Source: a virus. Taken from it: a stretch of DNA of 25,887 nucleotides. The notes under the pieces are model-generated. The model saw nothing but the letters and a program-made list of their open reading frames with translations, was not told where the DNA came from and searched no databases. The stretch spans positions 1 through 25,887 of the IMG/VR virus record IMGVR_UViG_3300031576_000263; one strand, given 5' to 3'. Shown here one piece after another: positions 7,495-15,950 of the stretch. Position numbers and translations under genes: made by a program. Numbering within the stretch: the stretch's first letter is position 1; each line of letters begins with the position of its first letter.

Positions 7495-9884
7495 CAGACA
7501 GCCCCCCTTCTAAACTTCGATGGGTTCCCTTCGACGATCGCTCCGAAGAGCCTCTGGTTTCCCACGGTGCCGCCCGCGACGCTCGTGACCTGAAACTGCA
7601 CCCCGATATCCGAAGCGCCTCTACCCGAGGCCGAGAACGTGCCAGCGATAACACTGTAGTCCTGAGCCGTGTCCGCGGTACCAGTGTTCAGTGTCCCAAC
7701 GTTGCTGCCAATAACCGAGGCCCCAGGAATGAAACTCAAGGCGGGAGTGCCCCAGCCATCCACAGATTGATAGTAGGCCAGGACCCGAGTCGGGCTCAAC
7801 AGCACGGACGGAGGTTGTGGGAAATACATGTTGGCGGTACAGATGAAAGCCGTCACGTCGTCCAGGGTTGTAAGTTCATCGAGGTAAAGGGAATAATCTC
7901 CAGCGGCAGTTCCGTAATCCACTTTACCCCAAATTCCGTGGGCGACACCCGCATCATTGTTCCCCAACGGGGCGTGGATCGTGCCCATAGGGAATATGGT
8001 AGAGGAGAATCCTACGGGATTCCAAGTGCTCCATTGCCTTGTATCCATGTCAAAGGCGTAGCCTAAACCCGCCCCGCTCAGGTCCGGGGCCGCGAGGCGA
8101 ACGATATACAGCCGGTTCCGAATGATCGCTCTCGATCCTCCGTGACTCTCGAAGCTCATGTTGCCGAATGTCTCATCCCAATCACTCGAAATCTTCTGTG
8201 CGGGTCGGTTCGTACCGTCCCAGGAATAGAACCCGTCTCTCCAGAGCCAGATGAGTTCCCCATCCCCAGCCACGGCGGCATCTGGGGCGACCGATCCCAC
8301 CGCGGGATGGATCGGGTAGAGCTGAGGCACATCGAGATCAAGATTCGTCAGTCCCCATGTCTGATCCTCAGTAAACGCTACGACTTGATCCGCGAACTCG
8401 ACCACTCCCATGTGCCTACCACCCGATGACCTGGCCAGGGAAATGTAATTCGTAACCTTTCCACTGAAGGAGTCCGGCAAGAAGGGATCGCTCCAGTAGA
8501 TCGTTTCATCGTCCATGAGAACGAGCCTGTTTTGATACACCGTTATATACTTGCACTGAGTGGGTGGTAATGAGTTGAAAAGAATCGCCTCGGTAGGAGG
8601 GAAGACTCTTCCCCTGGAACTATCGATGAATGTTGCCCCGCTCTCGAGAGATCCGCCGTCCAGGACCCGTTTCGAGGTGATCAGGAACGCTGGAAACGAT
8701 CCTCGGTCCGCCGAGGGGACGTTCGTCAGGTCGTCGGTTCGATAGAAGAGAAGGGCTCCGGCCCCGGCGGCTACGGTGCCTACTACGGTGAGGGTCACTC
8801 GCTCATTCCCGCCAGATACGGTAGTCACTTCAGCGAGATACTTGGCTTCCCCGGGTCCGTATCTAGCCTTGGGATCGATGGGCTGGGCCGTGTAGCCGTC
8901 CGCAATCTGGCCGTAACTCCATGCAGCATAGTAGCGCCATACCCCGGAACCCATCCCAGCCCCAGCACTCGCCGCCACGGTGATCGTATTCGTGAGCTTG
9001 GGTAGTCCAAGGTCCGAGAACTGACTACCGTCCCATCGCTTCTGCTCCTTCCCGTTTACCAGAATGAGCCTCCCTCGATATGACGCCATTCGGTAAGGGG
9101 ACTCATTTCCCGAGAACATTGCCGAGTTGATCGAGAACCATTCCGCGACGGTCCCTGACCTCCCATACCGTGCCAGCTTACCGTTGGCCGGACCTTCTCG
9201 AGGGCTCATCGTAGCGGCATAAAGTTCCCGGATACCTCTGGAATTGAGGAAGCAGGAGTATGCGGATGGAAGTGTGGTTATCGCTGTTACCACGGAGAGT
9301 CGTATCCTCATCCAGAAGCCGTAAACGTTTCCTTTCCCAGAATCCCCAACACTCGTAGCGGCCCAGTTGGTGGGCAAGGTCCACGATGCCACCTGAAGCG
9401 ATGCCGAAGTGAACGTTACGGTGTCGGTAGTCGTGAGCGCAGTCCAAGAAGTGCCGTTCCAGTACTCGTATACGATGGTCACCGTCCAAGCTGCGGCCAC
9501 GGAGATGTTGATCCATATCCTGCTGAACGGAGCGTCGGCGCCGAAATAGACCGAATCGTTTACTACTCCGGTTCCGAACAAAAAATGGCTGGCACTATGC
9601 TGATGGTTCCCGGAATACTGGCTTCCTACCGCTGCGGCGGCATCGAAATTCCTCACCCATCCGTAGTTAGTGGACAGTTGATGTACCGAGGAATGCCCTC
9701 CGGAAGTAAGAGCGTTCGCCGAGGTGCCTCCACTCGGTTTAAGCTTGTCAAATCCACCTCGTGATTCCGCGTAGCCCCCAGGACGAAGCCTCATATTCGT
9801 CAGGCCCGATAAAGTACCGTTAGGCTGGCCGAATAGCGGGCCGTCCGTCGTCTTGATCAAGGGGATGCAACTCAGTTCAGGCAT
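7494..9884 (-). CDS. tail hub/nozzle protein (P22 gp10 / T7 gp12-like)
   Basis: 796 residues. The N-terminus (LTNMRLRPGGYAESRGGF) lists the gene as one of the large beta-propeller-like tail proteins, whose first lines commonly read like NMR-x-x-x-G-x-x-x-x-R-G-G. Typical propeller strands recur, including YRGRLILVNGKEQKRWDG, YQNRLVLMDDETIYWSDP, VVAFTEDQTWGLTNL, LIWLWRDGFYSWDG and AFDMDTRQWSTW. These proteins close the portal channel and form the tube through which DNA leaves. Position directly after the adaptor gene fits. Start ATG 9884 overlaps the adaptor stop by eight bases. The C-terminal third is beta-rich and may be an added domain. Confidence 0.75.
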   Translation of the reverse strand: MPELSCIPLIKTTDGPLFGQPNGTLSGLTNMRLRPGGYAESRGGFDKLKPSGGTSANALTSGGHSSVHQLSTNYGWVRNFDAAAAVGSQYSGNHQHSASHFLFGTGVVNDSVYFGADAPFSRIWINISVAAAWTVTIVYEYWNGTSWTALTTTDTVTFTSASLQVASWTLPTNWAATSVGDSGKGNVYGFWMRIRLSVVTAITTLPSAYSCFLNSRGIRELYAATMSPREGPANGKLARYGRSGTVAEWFSINSAMFSGNESPYRMASYRGRLILVNGKEQKRWDGSQFSDLGLPKLTNTITVAASAGAGMGSGVWRYYAAWSYGQIADGYTAQPIDPKARYGPGEAKYLAEVTTVSGGNERVTLTVVGTVAAGAGALLFYRTDDLTNVPSADRGSFPAFLITSKRVLDGGSLESGATFIDSSRGRVFPPTEAILFNSLPPTQCKYITVYQNRLVLMDDETIYWSDPFLPDSFSGKVTNYISLARSSGGRHMGVVEFADQVVAFTEDQTWGLTNLDLDVPQLYPIHPAVGSVAPDAAVAGDGELIWLWRDGFYSWDGTNRPAQKISSDWDETFGNMSFESHGGSRAIIRNRLYIVRLAAPDLSGAGLGYAFDMDTRQWSTWNPVGFSSTIFPMGTIHAPLGNNDAGVAHGIWGKVDYGTAAGDYSLYLDELTTLDDVTAFICTANMYFPQPPSVLLSPTRVLAYYQSVDGWGTPALSFIPGASVIGSNVGTLNTGTADTAQDYSVIAGTFSASGRGASDIGVQFQVTSVAGGTVGNQRLFGAIVEGNPSKFRRGAV

Positions 9885-10563
9885 ATCTAGGCACCACGTA
9901 CCCCATCGTGTCTTTCGCCTGACGAGCCCGGTAGATATCGACGAACACCTGCTGCTTCGCCTCCGCCTTGTCGTTGGCCCATATGGCCGCCGCGCGGTCC
10001 GCCAGAGGCAGGAACGTCGGGTCCCCCATCGCCATTCTCAGGTAGATGAGCCGAATCGCTCCATTGGACAAAGCGTATTGCCATCGGGCCCTCACCTCCG
10101 GGGCCTGCCCTCCGGAGACCATCGTTTTAGGAAGCTGCCGGCCATAGCACTCGAGGTCTTCCGTGCCGCTTGAATTGGGGATGGGATCTAGCCAGAAGGC
10201 CGGGGAATTGTCCCCGGAAACATTCAAGCCCCATAGAGCGAACTTCGTGGGATTTCCTGTGGCCTTTCTTGGGTCCAGTTCATCGATCCCAACCTTATCG
10301 AGCCAAATCTGGCTTTGGGTGCCCGTGGTACGATAAAGATGGATCGACTCGACACTCGTGTACTCAGGTGGGACGCTATATTGCTGCTGGGCATTGACGG
10401 TCGAAGCGGTCCAGCAGCTTACGAGCACGTCCGAGTCGGCACAGAGCTCCACCTGGGACTCGTTGAGAAAGCTCAATATTTGGGCGTTGGTGACCTGGGT
10501 AGCCGTCGTCGAGTCCTCTCCGAATCGGTCCCGGGTGAGCGTGATGAGTTCGGCGGTGGTCAT
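9877..10563 (-). CDS. head-tail adaptor / tail tubular A-like protein
   Basis: 228 residues. The helical N-terminus (TTAELITLTRDRFGEDS, ILSFLNESQVELC) and the middle strands (YSVPPEYTSVESIHLYR) match the general form of the T7 gp11/P22 gp4 adaptor class, which sits under the portal and joins it to the tail nozzle. The C-terminal helices (LIYLRMAMGDPTFLPLADRAAAIW, EAKQQVFVDIYRARQ) complete the fold. GGAG lies seven bases before ATG 10563, and the start overlaps the previous stop by ATGA. The large hub gene follows, as in podovirus tails. Confidence 0.7.
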   Translation of the reverse strand: MTTAELITLTRDRFGEDSTTATQVTNAQILSFLNESQVELCADSDVLVSCWTASTVNAQQQYSVPPEYTSVESIHLYRTTGTQSQIWLDKVGIDELDPRKATGNPTKFALWGLNVSGDNSPAFWLDPIPNSSGTEDLECYGRQLPKTMVSGGQAPEVRARWQYALSNGAIRLIYLRMAMGDPTFLPLADRAAAIWANDKAEAKQQVFVDIYRARQAKDTMGYVVPRYA

Positions 10564-10742
10564 CGTGATCTCCTAGCATGAACCCGTCTCAAGTAGGCCC
10601 TGGCAGCTTTGGAAACTCGGTCCGGGATCTTCATTCCTTTGGACGCCTGATCGTACTCTTTGACCGTTGCAGCCGAGATTCCTTTTCTCCTGGCCGTGGC
10701 CGTGTGAAAGTACCTACGCTGCGCCTCGCTCTTATACGGCAT
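10560..10742 (-). CDS. small basic protein, DUF3008-like
   Basis: 60 residues. The opening MPYKSEAQRRYFH resembles the MP[YF]KSEAQRR start shared by many very short phage proteins (a DUF3008-like motif), and KGMKIPDRV follows. It is strongly basic, with little beyond helix and a C-terminal RRVHARRSR. It lies just ahead of the adaptor gene and overlaps it by ATGA. Function unknown; nucleic-acid contact in the virion is possible. Confidence 0.65.
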   Translation of the reverse strand: MPYKSEAQRRYFHTATARRKGISAATVKEYDQASKGMKIPDRVSKAARAYLRRVHARRSR

Positions 10743-10744
10743 GG

Positions 10745-10963
10745 TCAGGTCCTCTCGGTCCAGGTGGTCGCCGCCACGCTATTCTCCGTATAAGACGTTG
10801 CCGGGATGCTCTTCTCAGTGTAGCTAGTCACGATATTGAACAGGGTTGTGCCCTCGAACAGGACGTCAATGAAGTAGTCCGTCGAGGAGTCCCCTTGCGG
10901 AATTCCCTCGACCCACCCGGTTCCCGTTAATGACTTCTCTAGCCATGTAGTTGCAGGGCTCAT
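10745..10963 (-). CDS. small protein of 10-residue repeats
   Basis: 72 residues. A T-[TSG]-[WY]-x-E motif recurs with an exact ten-residue period: TTWLE at 5-9, TGWVE at 15-19, then TSYTE at 46-50, TSYTE at 56-60 and TTWTE at 66-70. A non-repeated part (DYFIDVLFEGTTLFNIV) separates the two groups. Such repeats suggest stacked short strands. It lies between the tail-spike side and the adaptor, so it is probably a minor structural protein. Confidence 0.6.
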   Translation of the reverse strand: MSPATTWLEKSLTGTGWVEGIPQGDSSTDYFIDVLFEGTTLFNIVTSYTEKSIPATSYTENSVAATTWTERT

Positions 10964-11265
10964 TTCACGGCCAGCACGGCGAATGTGATGCTGCCCTGAT
11001 TGATGGACAGTATCGTCGGGTTCGAGAAACGCAGCGTGATCTGGTTATCGGCCGACACTCGAACCGATGTGATGCCTAGATTCGCTACGAGATCGGATTG
11101 AGGAGAGACTAAGACCATCCACGTTGATGCTACGTCAACTCCGTTGAAGGCCGCCGCAACGTCCGCCATAGAACCTGCCAGTAGCGCCTGGGGGTCCACC
11201 GTGACGGTGCCGAACTTCAAGGCTGATATATCATCGGTAGGGCCGCTGCTTGCGCTCAGCTTCAA
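10960..11265 (-). CDS. small beta-sandwich-like virion protein
   Basis: 101 residues starting at TTG 11265, which overlaps the spike stop (ATTGA) and has GGAG upstream. The pattern of strands (LKFGTVTVDPQALLAGSM, WMVLVSPQSDL, ITSVRVSADNQITLRFSNP, GSITFAVLAV) resembles small beta-sandwich proteins near phage tail-fibre genes. It ends ATGA-coupled to the repeat protein downstream. A role in appendage attachment is a guess. Confidence 0.6.
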   Translation of the reverse strand: MKLSASSGPTDDISALKFGTVTVDPQALLAGSMADVAAAFNGVDVASTWMVLVSPQSDLVANLGITSVRVSADNQITLRFSNPTILSINQGSITFAVLAVK

Positions 11266-13154
11266 TTCGGGCTCCTTGCCACCTCATACCAGTTTGTTCC
11301 TTCGCAGGTCAGCGTGAGAACATCGTTTGCAGTAGCCACGAAGTCGCCGTTCAATACCGAGGTGCCCGTGTCGCTCACCGTGGGAGTGGAGTCGAAGATG
11401 AGGCGGACGAGGCGACCGTTGTCCGTCGGATTGACCGTGATCCCGTTTGTGATGTTCGTTGTCCCCGTGACATGGAACACGTCTCCATCCGCTGGGATTG
11501 AGATCGTGGCCGCAGAGGCTATATCGGTACCGCGCCCGCTCCGAATAGTCATGTGGACATTTGTCGGTGTGCCTCCAATGGCTCTCAGTGGGGCCGTTGC
11601 CACCCCGGTGAAGTCGCAGTTTTCAATCGTAACCTGATCGACCGTACCGGACGCCTCATTGAGATCTAGGCCGTACTGCATGGTGGAGCCGCTTGTCTTA
11701 TAGGCTCGGCACCCACGCATGAAGATGCGGGAAACTGATGTAGAACCACCGGAAGTTCCAATTGCGAAGCCGCTGTCCGATTGCTGCGTATTGGAGTCTT
11801 TGGCCACACAGTCGATGAGATGCACGTCGGTGATGGTTCCGCTAGCCCCTTCTCCTGCTATCTGGAAAGCGATTCCCGTACAGGTATCCACCACAACTCC
11901 ACGGAGCACGATGTTCCTCAACGTGACTGCGGCCCCCGAGTCGTGGATTCGTACCGCCCTGCCCGGTACGTCCCGGAGCAAGCAGTTATCCATAAGGAAG
12001 TTCGTGGTGGAGTTGATGAGGTTTAGGCCGGTGTCGCCGGTCCTGTTGCTCCCAGGCTTCCCGAAGAACGAGCAGTTTTTGATAAATATTCCATCGTTGC
12101 CGTTGTCCAGGTTGCTCGCCAAGTCGATCCACGTTCTACCGGTAGTGTCCAGCGTATTGATGTTGTAGAATGTACATCCCACAATCGAGAACCGCTTTAC
12201 CGCGCTTGCGTAATTGGGTTCAAGGGCGAGGACCCTGGAATCGTGCAGGGTGGGATGGCCTCCGAAAACACAGTTGGATACGACGATGTCGTTCCAGGAG
12301 TGCCCGGCCGCGTTCGAGGCTAGGATGACCCCGACGTTCGTCATGTTCTTCGTGACTACATTGGAGATGGAGACGTTTCCATCACTGCTCGTATTGGCGC
12401 TACCTTGCAACTCAAAGGCGGAATCGCACCCGTCGATGTGCCCGTTGGAGATTGATACGTCGCTAACATTGGTGAGCGAAAAGGCAACATCCCCCACCGT
12501 GGAGACTCTGAATCCTTCTACGATGAAGTACTTTCCATGACCGGACGTCGCGTTGGAGAAGTTGTAGAAGTCGAATGCGTTTCTGGTAGTAACTACCGAG
12601 AACTGCCCAACCGTATCCGCCCACACATCGGAAAGGTTCGTATCCTTGCACTCAGCCAGGAAGTACCCGGAGCGAAGCGTGTTCTGTACCGTGGTTCCGT
12701 GAATCCTAATGCCATCCACGGACTTGAGGTAGATCCCGAACTGGTCCGGGGTGCTCGATGTGAGGGAGCCGAACGCCTGGGAGTTGCCGTCCACGGTGAG
12801 GTCACTGATCTCGATGTCGTACTGGATCGCCGCAGACGATGACACGGTGCCGTTGGCCCCGTAGGCGCTCGACACGATGACGGCCCCCGTGCCAGCCGCA
12901 TCACTGTCCGTGATGGACCCGCTGGCCCTCTTGATGATCGTCTGCCCCCTACCCGACCCATGAAGGTGGCAGTAGGAGTGGATCCATATGGCCGTCGTGA
13001 TCTCCAGCGTACCGGGGCCTAGAGACACCTTCCCCTTGACTCCGGCTAGATAGTCGATCGCGGCCTGTAGCCCCGCCGTGGTCCCGGCGAATATCGTCGC
13101 CTGATAGTCCCCGTCCTTCATGGCACGGATCGCAATCGTTCCGGAGAAGGCCAT
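11262..13154 (-). CDS. right-handed beta-helix tail spike
   Basis: About 630 residues from ATG 13154, with GGAG (of GACGGAGTGC) upstream; a TTG at 13175 in the same frame is less likely. The N-terminal part (GLQAAIDYLAGVKGKVSLGP, then CHLHGSGRGQTIIKRASG) is the usual entry into a pectate-lyase-like beta helix. Dozens of short parallel-strand rungs follow (IEISDLTVDGNS, VSISNGHIDG, ISNVVTKNM, FSIVGCTFYN, MDNCLLRDV). Such proteins bind and often cut host surface polysaccharide. No catalytic residues can be fixed, because rungs diverge. The stop overlaps the next gene, and it follows another appendage gene. Confidence 0.75.
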   Translation of the reverse strand: MAFSGTIAIRAMKDGDYQATIFAGTTAGLQAAIDYLAGVKGKVSLGPGTLEITTAIWIHSYCHLHGSGRGQTIIKRASGSITDSDAAGTGAVIVSSAYGANGTVSSSAAIQYDIEISDLTVDGNSQAFGSLTSSTPDQFGIYLKSVDGIRIHGTTVQNTLRSGYFLAECKDTNLSDVWADTVGQFSVVTTRNAFDFYNFSNATSGHGKYFIVEGFRVSTVGDVAFSLTNVSDVSISNGHIDGCDSAFELQGSANTSSDGNVSISNVVTKNMTNVGVILASNAAGHSWNDIVVSNCVFGGHPTLHDSRVLALEPNYASAVKRFSIVGCTFYNINTLDTTGRTWIDLASNLDNGNDGIFIKNCSFFGKPGSNRTGDTGLNLINSTTNFLMDNCLLRDVPGRAVRIHDSGAAVTLRNIVLRGVVVDTCTGIAFQIAGEGASGTITDVHLIDCVAKDSNTQQSDSGFAIGTSGGSTSVSRIFMRGCRAYKTSGSTMQYGLDLNEASGTVDQVTIENCDFTGVATAPLRAIGGTPTNVHMTIRSGRGTDIASAATISIPADGDVFHVTGTTNITNGITVNPTDNGRLVRLIFDSTPTVSDTGTSVLNGDFVATANDVLTLTCEGTNWYEVARSPN

Positions 13155-14449
13155 CAGATCGTGCACTCCGTCCAAGCGGTGGGCTGTCCTGATGGGTCTT
13201 CCAGCGCCGAAATCTCGAACACGTCCTGGAAGTCCGACGAAGAGTCAGTCTGGCTCGACTCGTACCCAGGCCAGTAGAAGAGCTTCTTTCGACCCAAGTA
13301 ATTCGGGTTATACCCGGAGAGGTCCGAGGTGTTCACCTTGAGGGTGAACGGGGACCGATCCCTCCAAGAGTAGGTTGCCGCTCCAACGGTGACATAGTGA
13401 TCACGCACCACGATGAAGTTCGCCGTGATCCCGGACCCGAACGAGATCTCACCGTTGGAATCGGTCGTGGTGGTGATCTGTACGACCCCCGTAGTGTCTG
13501 TGAGAGTCGTGGGGATGCCTGAGATTCCGTTCCCATTGCGATCCACCACCTTGATCCGAAACTTCCAGTACTCGAGCGTGGCGTCCCCGATGGCGGGTAA
13601 TCCCGATACCGCGGCTGAGAATCTAGGGGCGCTATTCGAGAAATGTGGCTGGATGAATTTCCAGTCCTCCGAAAGACTGCTCGTCCAACGGAAGTCGGCT
13701 CTCCCAGGAACGCCAAAGCATAAGAAGTCCTTGATCGTGACCCCAGTCTGACCGCTCTGCATGAATTCCTGAGCTGGGGAGGCGGAAAACGTGAGTCGTT
13801 CCGCAGAGTTTACGAGAAACGCATTGACGAGCGCCGCCGTGGAAGCCGGGTTCGATATATCCAGGTTGAAAACGTTATCAAACGGAGTCGTTGCGGTCCC
13901 GATCTGGCAGTTACGTAATCCATCGAAGATGCAGTTCATGATTTCTGAGTCGGGCTCCAGGGTATTGAGCACGAGCGCATGGGGATTTCCCGCGGAGGCC
14001 CTAGCTCGCAGCGTGGTGCCGTAGAGCAGTACCGTGCCTCTCCAAGTGATGTTGGGCGATCCGCTATTGGAGGTGAAACATAGGATCGCTCCCGATCCAC
14101 CTCCGGCCTGGTCCCCAGTATCGATCTTCGATCCAAACTCGATATTCCAAGAGGAGGCTTGGGTCGTTCGTGTCTGAAGCACCTTGGCGGCATCGAAAAC
14201 CGCCACGACATTGGAGTCCTTGAGTGTGGTCGTGGCGGTCCCGGTGCCCGTATCCCCAATCTGCAGATTCTTGAAGAGTCTATACGTGGGGTACGCGGAC
14301 CCGGAATCGACCCGAGTGATGTCAACTCCCGTACCTCCCAGGATGGCGTGGATGTCGACGAAGGAGTAGGAGCCGTCACCTCCGGCATCCGCGTGAGTAT
14401 CGTCGTAGATGTAGATGTTCGACGCGTCCGAGGTTACCCCAGCAGCCAC
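13154..14449 (-). CDS. appendage protein with Ig-like segment
   Basis: 431 residues from GTG 14449, with GGGATGG upstream. Much of it is beta-rich with repeated Gly/Thr/Ser (GTGVDITRV, GDTGTGTATTTLKD, NPHALVLNTLEPDSEIMNCIF), suggesting an N-terminal beta solenoid. Residues around KVVDRNGNGISGIPTTL and TTDSNGEISFGSG form a carboxypeptidase-regulatory/Ig-like module. The C-terminus (YLGRKKLFYWPGYE) is separate. It lies between small structural genes and the tail spike, so it is likely a tail or head decoration protein. No exact family recognised. Confidence 0.6.
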   Translation of the reverse strand: MAAGVTSDASNIYIYDDTHADAGGDGSYSFVDIHAILGGTGVDITRVDSGSAYPTYRLFKNLQIGDTGTGTATTTLKDSNVVAVFDAAKVLQTRTTQASSWNIEFGSKIDTGDQAGGGSGAILCFTSNSGSPNITWRGTVLLYGTTLRARASAGNPHALVLNTLEPDSEIMNCIFDGLRNCQIGTATTPFDNVFNLDISNPASTAALVNAFLVNSAERLTFSASPAQEFMQSGQTGVTIKDFLCFGVPGRADFRWTSSLSEDWKFIQPHFSNSAPRFSAAVSGLPAIGDATLEYWKFRIKVVDRNGNGISGIPTTLTDTTGVVQITTTTDSNGEISFGSGITANFIVVRDHYVTVGAATYSWRDRSPFTLKVNTSDLSGYNPNYLGRKKLFYWPGYESSQTDSSSDFQDVFEISALEDPSGQPTAWTECTI

Positions 14450-14453
14450 ACTT

Positions 14454-14657
14454 CTACCATCCCGACACGATCAACTTGATCCTGCCCTTGAGGCTCGATA
14501 CGGTCGCGAGCCATTCCGCTCGTATCTCGGGAGATATAGGAAGTGCCAGGTCGGGGTTGTCCTCGAGATCGACTCTGTTCCTCGCCACGTGACTCATGAT
14601 CCGAACGATCCGGCCGGCCTTGTCGTTGACTTCTTCGGCTTCTTCCTTGAGCGGCAC
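14454..14657 (-). CDS. hypothetical small helical protein
   Basis: 67 residues from GTG 14657, placed four bases before the appendage gene. It is helical and charged (LKEEAEEVNDKAGRIVRIM, EIRAEWLATVSSLKGRI). Nothing in it points to a function. Its place among structural genes suggests a minor virion or assembly factor. Confidence 0.5.
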   Translation of the reverse strand: MPLKEEAEEVNDKAGRIVRIMSHVARNRVDLEDNPDLALPISPEIRAEWLATVSSLKGRIKLIVSGW

Positions 14658-14660
14658 GGC

Positions 14661-14924
14661 TCAGTCCGTGATGAAGGTTACAAGCGCGTTATCGTTGACC
14701 GCCATCGTGGGAGACACCCAGACTCCCGTGGGCCCGTCGTAGGTCCCACCGGAGGGGATCGCGTCCGTCGTGACGTTGTGAGTGAAGCAGCCGTAGAGTT
14801 TCTTACCGGCCGGAGCCAGAGTATAGGTCACGGTGGTGCCCGAGGTGATGAGGGTCACGTCGAGATGGGTCAGGACGAATCCTCCGGCGGCATGGCTTCG
14901 TACCGAGTTCACTTGGGTTGCCAA
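14661..14924 (-). CDS. small beta-rich structural protein
   Basis: 87 residues from TTG 14924, with GGAGG upstream. The TTG lies just past the previous gene's TAG stop. It consists of strands (HLDVTLITSGTTVTYTLAP, ALVTFITD) with few charged residues. Composition and position fit a head decoration or appendage-linking protein. No family motif. Confidence 0.55.
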   Translation of the reverse strand: MATQVNSVRSHAAGGFVLTHLDVTLITSGTTVTYTLAPAGKKLYGCFTHNVTTDAIPSGGTYDGPTGVWVSPTMAVNDNALVTFITD

Positions 14925-14925
14925 C

Positions 14926-15327
14926 CTAGTGTTCCTCCATGACGGTCCTCACTCCGTCTTTGTAGAGTGCTCGAAAGCGGGTGAGGCCGCTTCGTCTCAT
15001 TCCTTCGAATCCCTGTACCGTGAACGTTGGCCTTGTGGCCGTAACGCAGAACCCGGGCTGGTTCCGGTACAGGTGTTCCTTATCGGCCCGAACAACGTCC
15101 GTCGAGCCGTCCGGTTTCGTTATTGTGGTCTCTCCGATCGAGTTCCATTCCTTCCATCCTTCGTGAAGCATCTGAGGCGCGGAATCCTTGAAGACGCCTC
15201 GAAGCTCCTGAACCTCCTTGCCCGTGGCCCGTATCTCCCACTGAGGCACTAGCTCGGTACGGCACGTTCCGTCCGGCATCATCGTGGTTCTGGGCTCGGC
15301 GGGCAGATCGATCTTCTCAATCGGCAT
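14926..15327 (-). CDS. hypothetical structural-region protein
   Basis: 133 residues from ATG 15327, overlapping the end of the 207-residue gene. It mixes strands and short helices (CRTELVPQWEIRATGKEVQELR, HLYRNQPGFCVTATRPTF). It was not recognised. It sits three genes after the capsid in transcription order, a region often holding completion and head-tail proteins. Confidence 0.5.
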   Translation of the reverse strand: MPIEKIDLPAEPRTTMMPDGTCRTELVPQWEIRATGKEVQELRGVFKDSAPQMLHEGWKEWNSIGETTITKPDGSTDVVRADKEHLYRNQPGFCVTATRPTFTVQGFEGMRRSGLTRFRALYKDGVRTVMEEH

Positions 15328-15940
15328 GCTTCTCTCGGTTCTTAGATCCCTTGGGCCTTCCCGGCTTTTTCTTGGAACCGTTCGTTCGATAGAACGGGGC
15401 CAGTTCCGGGACCTCGGTTTGTCGAACCGTAGTAGCCCGGGTTACCGGGTCGTAGATCCGCTCCGGGATCGTGGTACGGTCCGTGAGAACATTGAATCCG
15501 TCCAGGGCGTAATGGGTCTGGCTTGTGGGTCTGCCCTGCTCAGTGATACCTGTATACTGGTGGTAGCATCGCACCGAGTTCACATGGCCTTCTTTTTCTA
15601 CGATCAGATTTACCGGACCTACGGGCCCGTACTGGATGAAGATCGGGCAGCCCCCTCCCTCGGTGCACCAGCAACCCTTGTTGATCGTTCGGCGGTTATC
15701 GACCTTCATTCTACCGCAAGTATGGACATGAGGCTGGTCCACCTGCATCAGCTTATCCGGCAATCGAAGGGGTCTTCCCGGGTACGATTGTTCTCCTGGG
15801 ATTGGAACGACCATTAGACTATCGGAGTCGATCTTGAGCTTTCCCGCCTCCGGGTGATCCATGTAGGTATAACGCGGGGCCGGATTAGTGAACGGAGTTC
15901 TGCTTGGGTCGAACTCGGTTTGTGATCTCGGCCCCGCCAT
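15317..15940 (-). CDS. structural-region protein with C-terminal AT-hook
   Basis: 207 residues from ATG 15940. The N-terminal half is proline-rich and holds a Cys cluster (HTCGRMKV at 73-80, CWCTEGGGCPIF at 90-101, and Cys125) that may bind zinc. The last 18 residues form a basic tail with the core KKPGRPKGSK, an AT-hook signature (GRP at 194-196) that enters the minor groove of AT-rich DNA. It directly follows the capsid gene. The AT-hook could tie a head protein to packaged DNA, or the protein could act in regulation. The function is unknown. Confidence 0.6.
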   Translation of the reverse strand: MAGPRSQTEFDPSRTPFTNPAPRYTYMDHPEAGKLKIDSDSLMVVPIPGEQSYPGRPLRLPDKLMQVDQPHVHTCGRMKVDNRRTINKGCWCTEGGGCPIFIQYGPVGPVNLIVEKEGHVNSVRCYHQYTGITEQGRPTSQTHYALDGFNVLTDRTTIPERIYDPVTRATTVRQTEVPELAPFYRTNGSKKKPGRPKGSKNREKHAD

Positions 15941-15950
15941 GAGATTCCTC

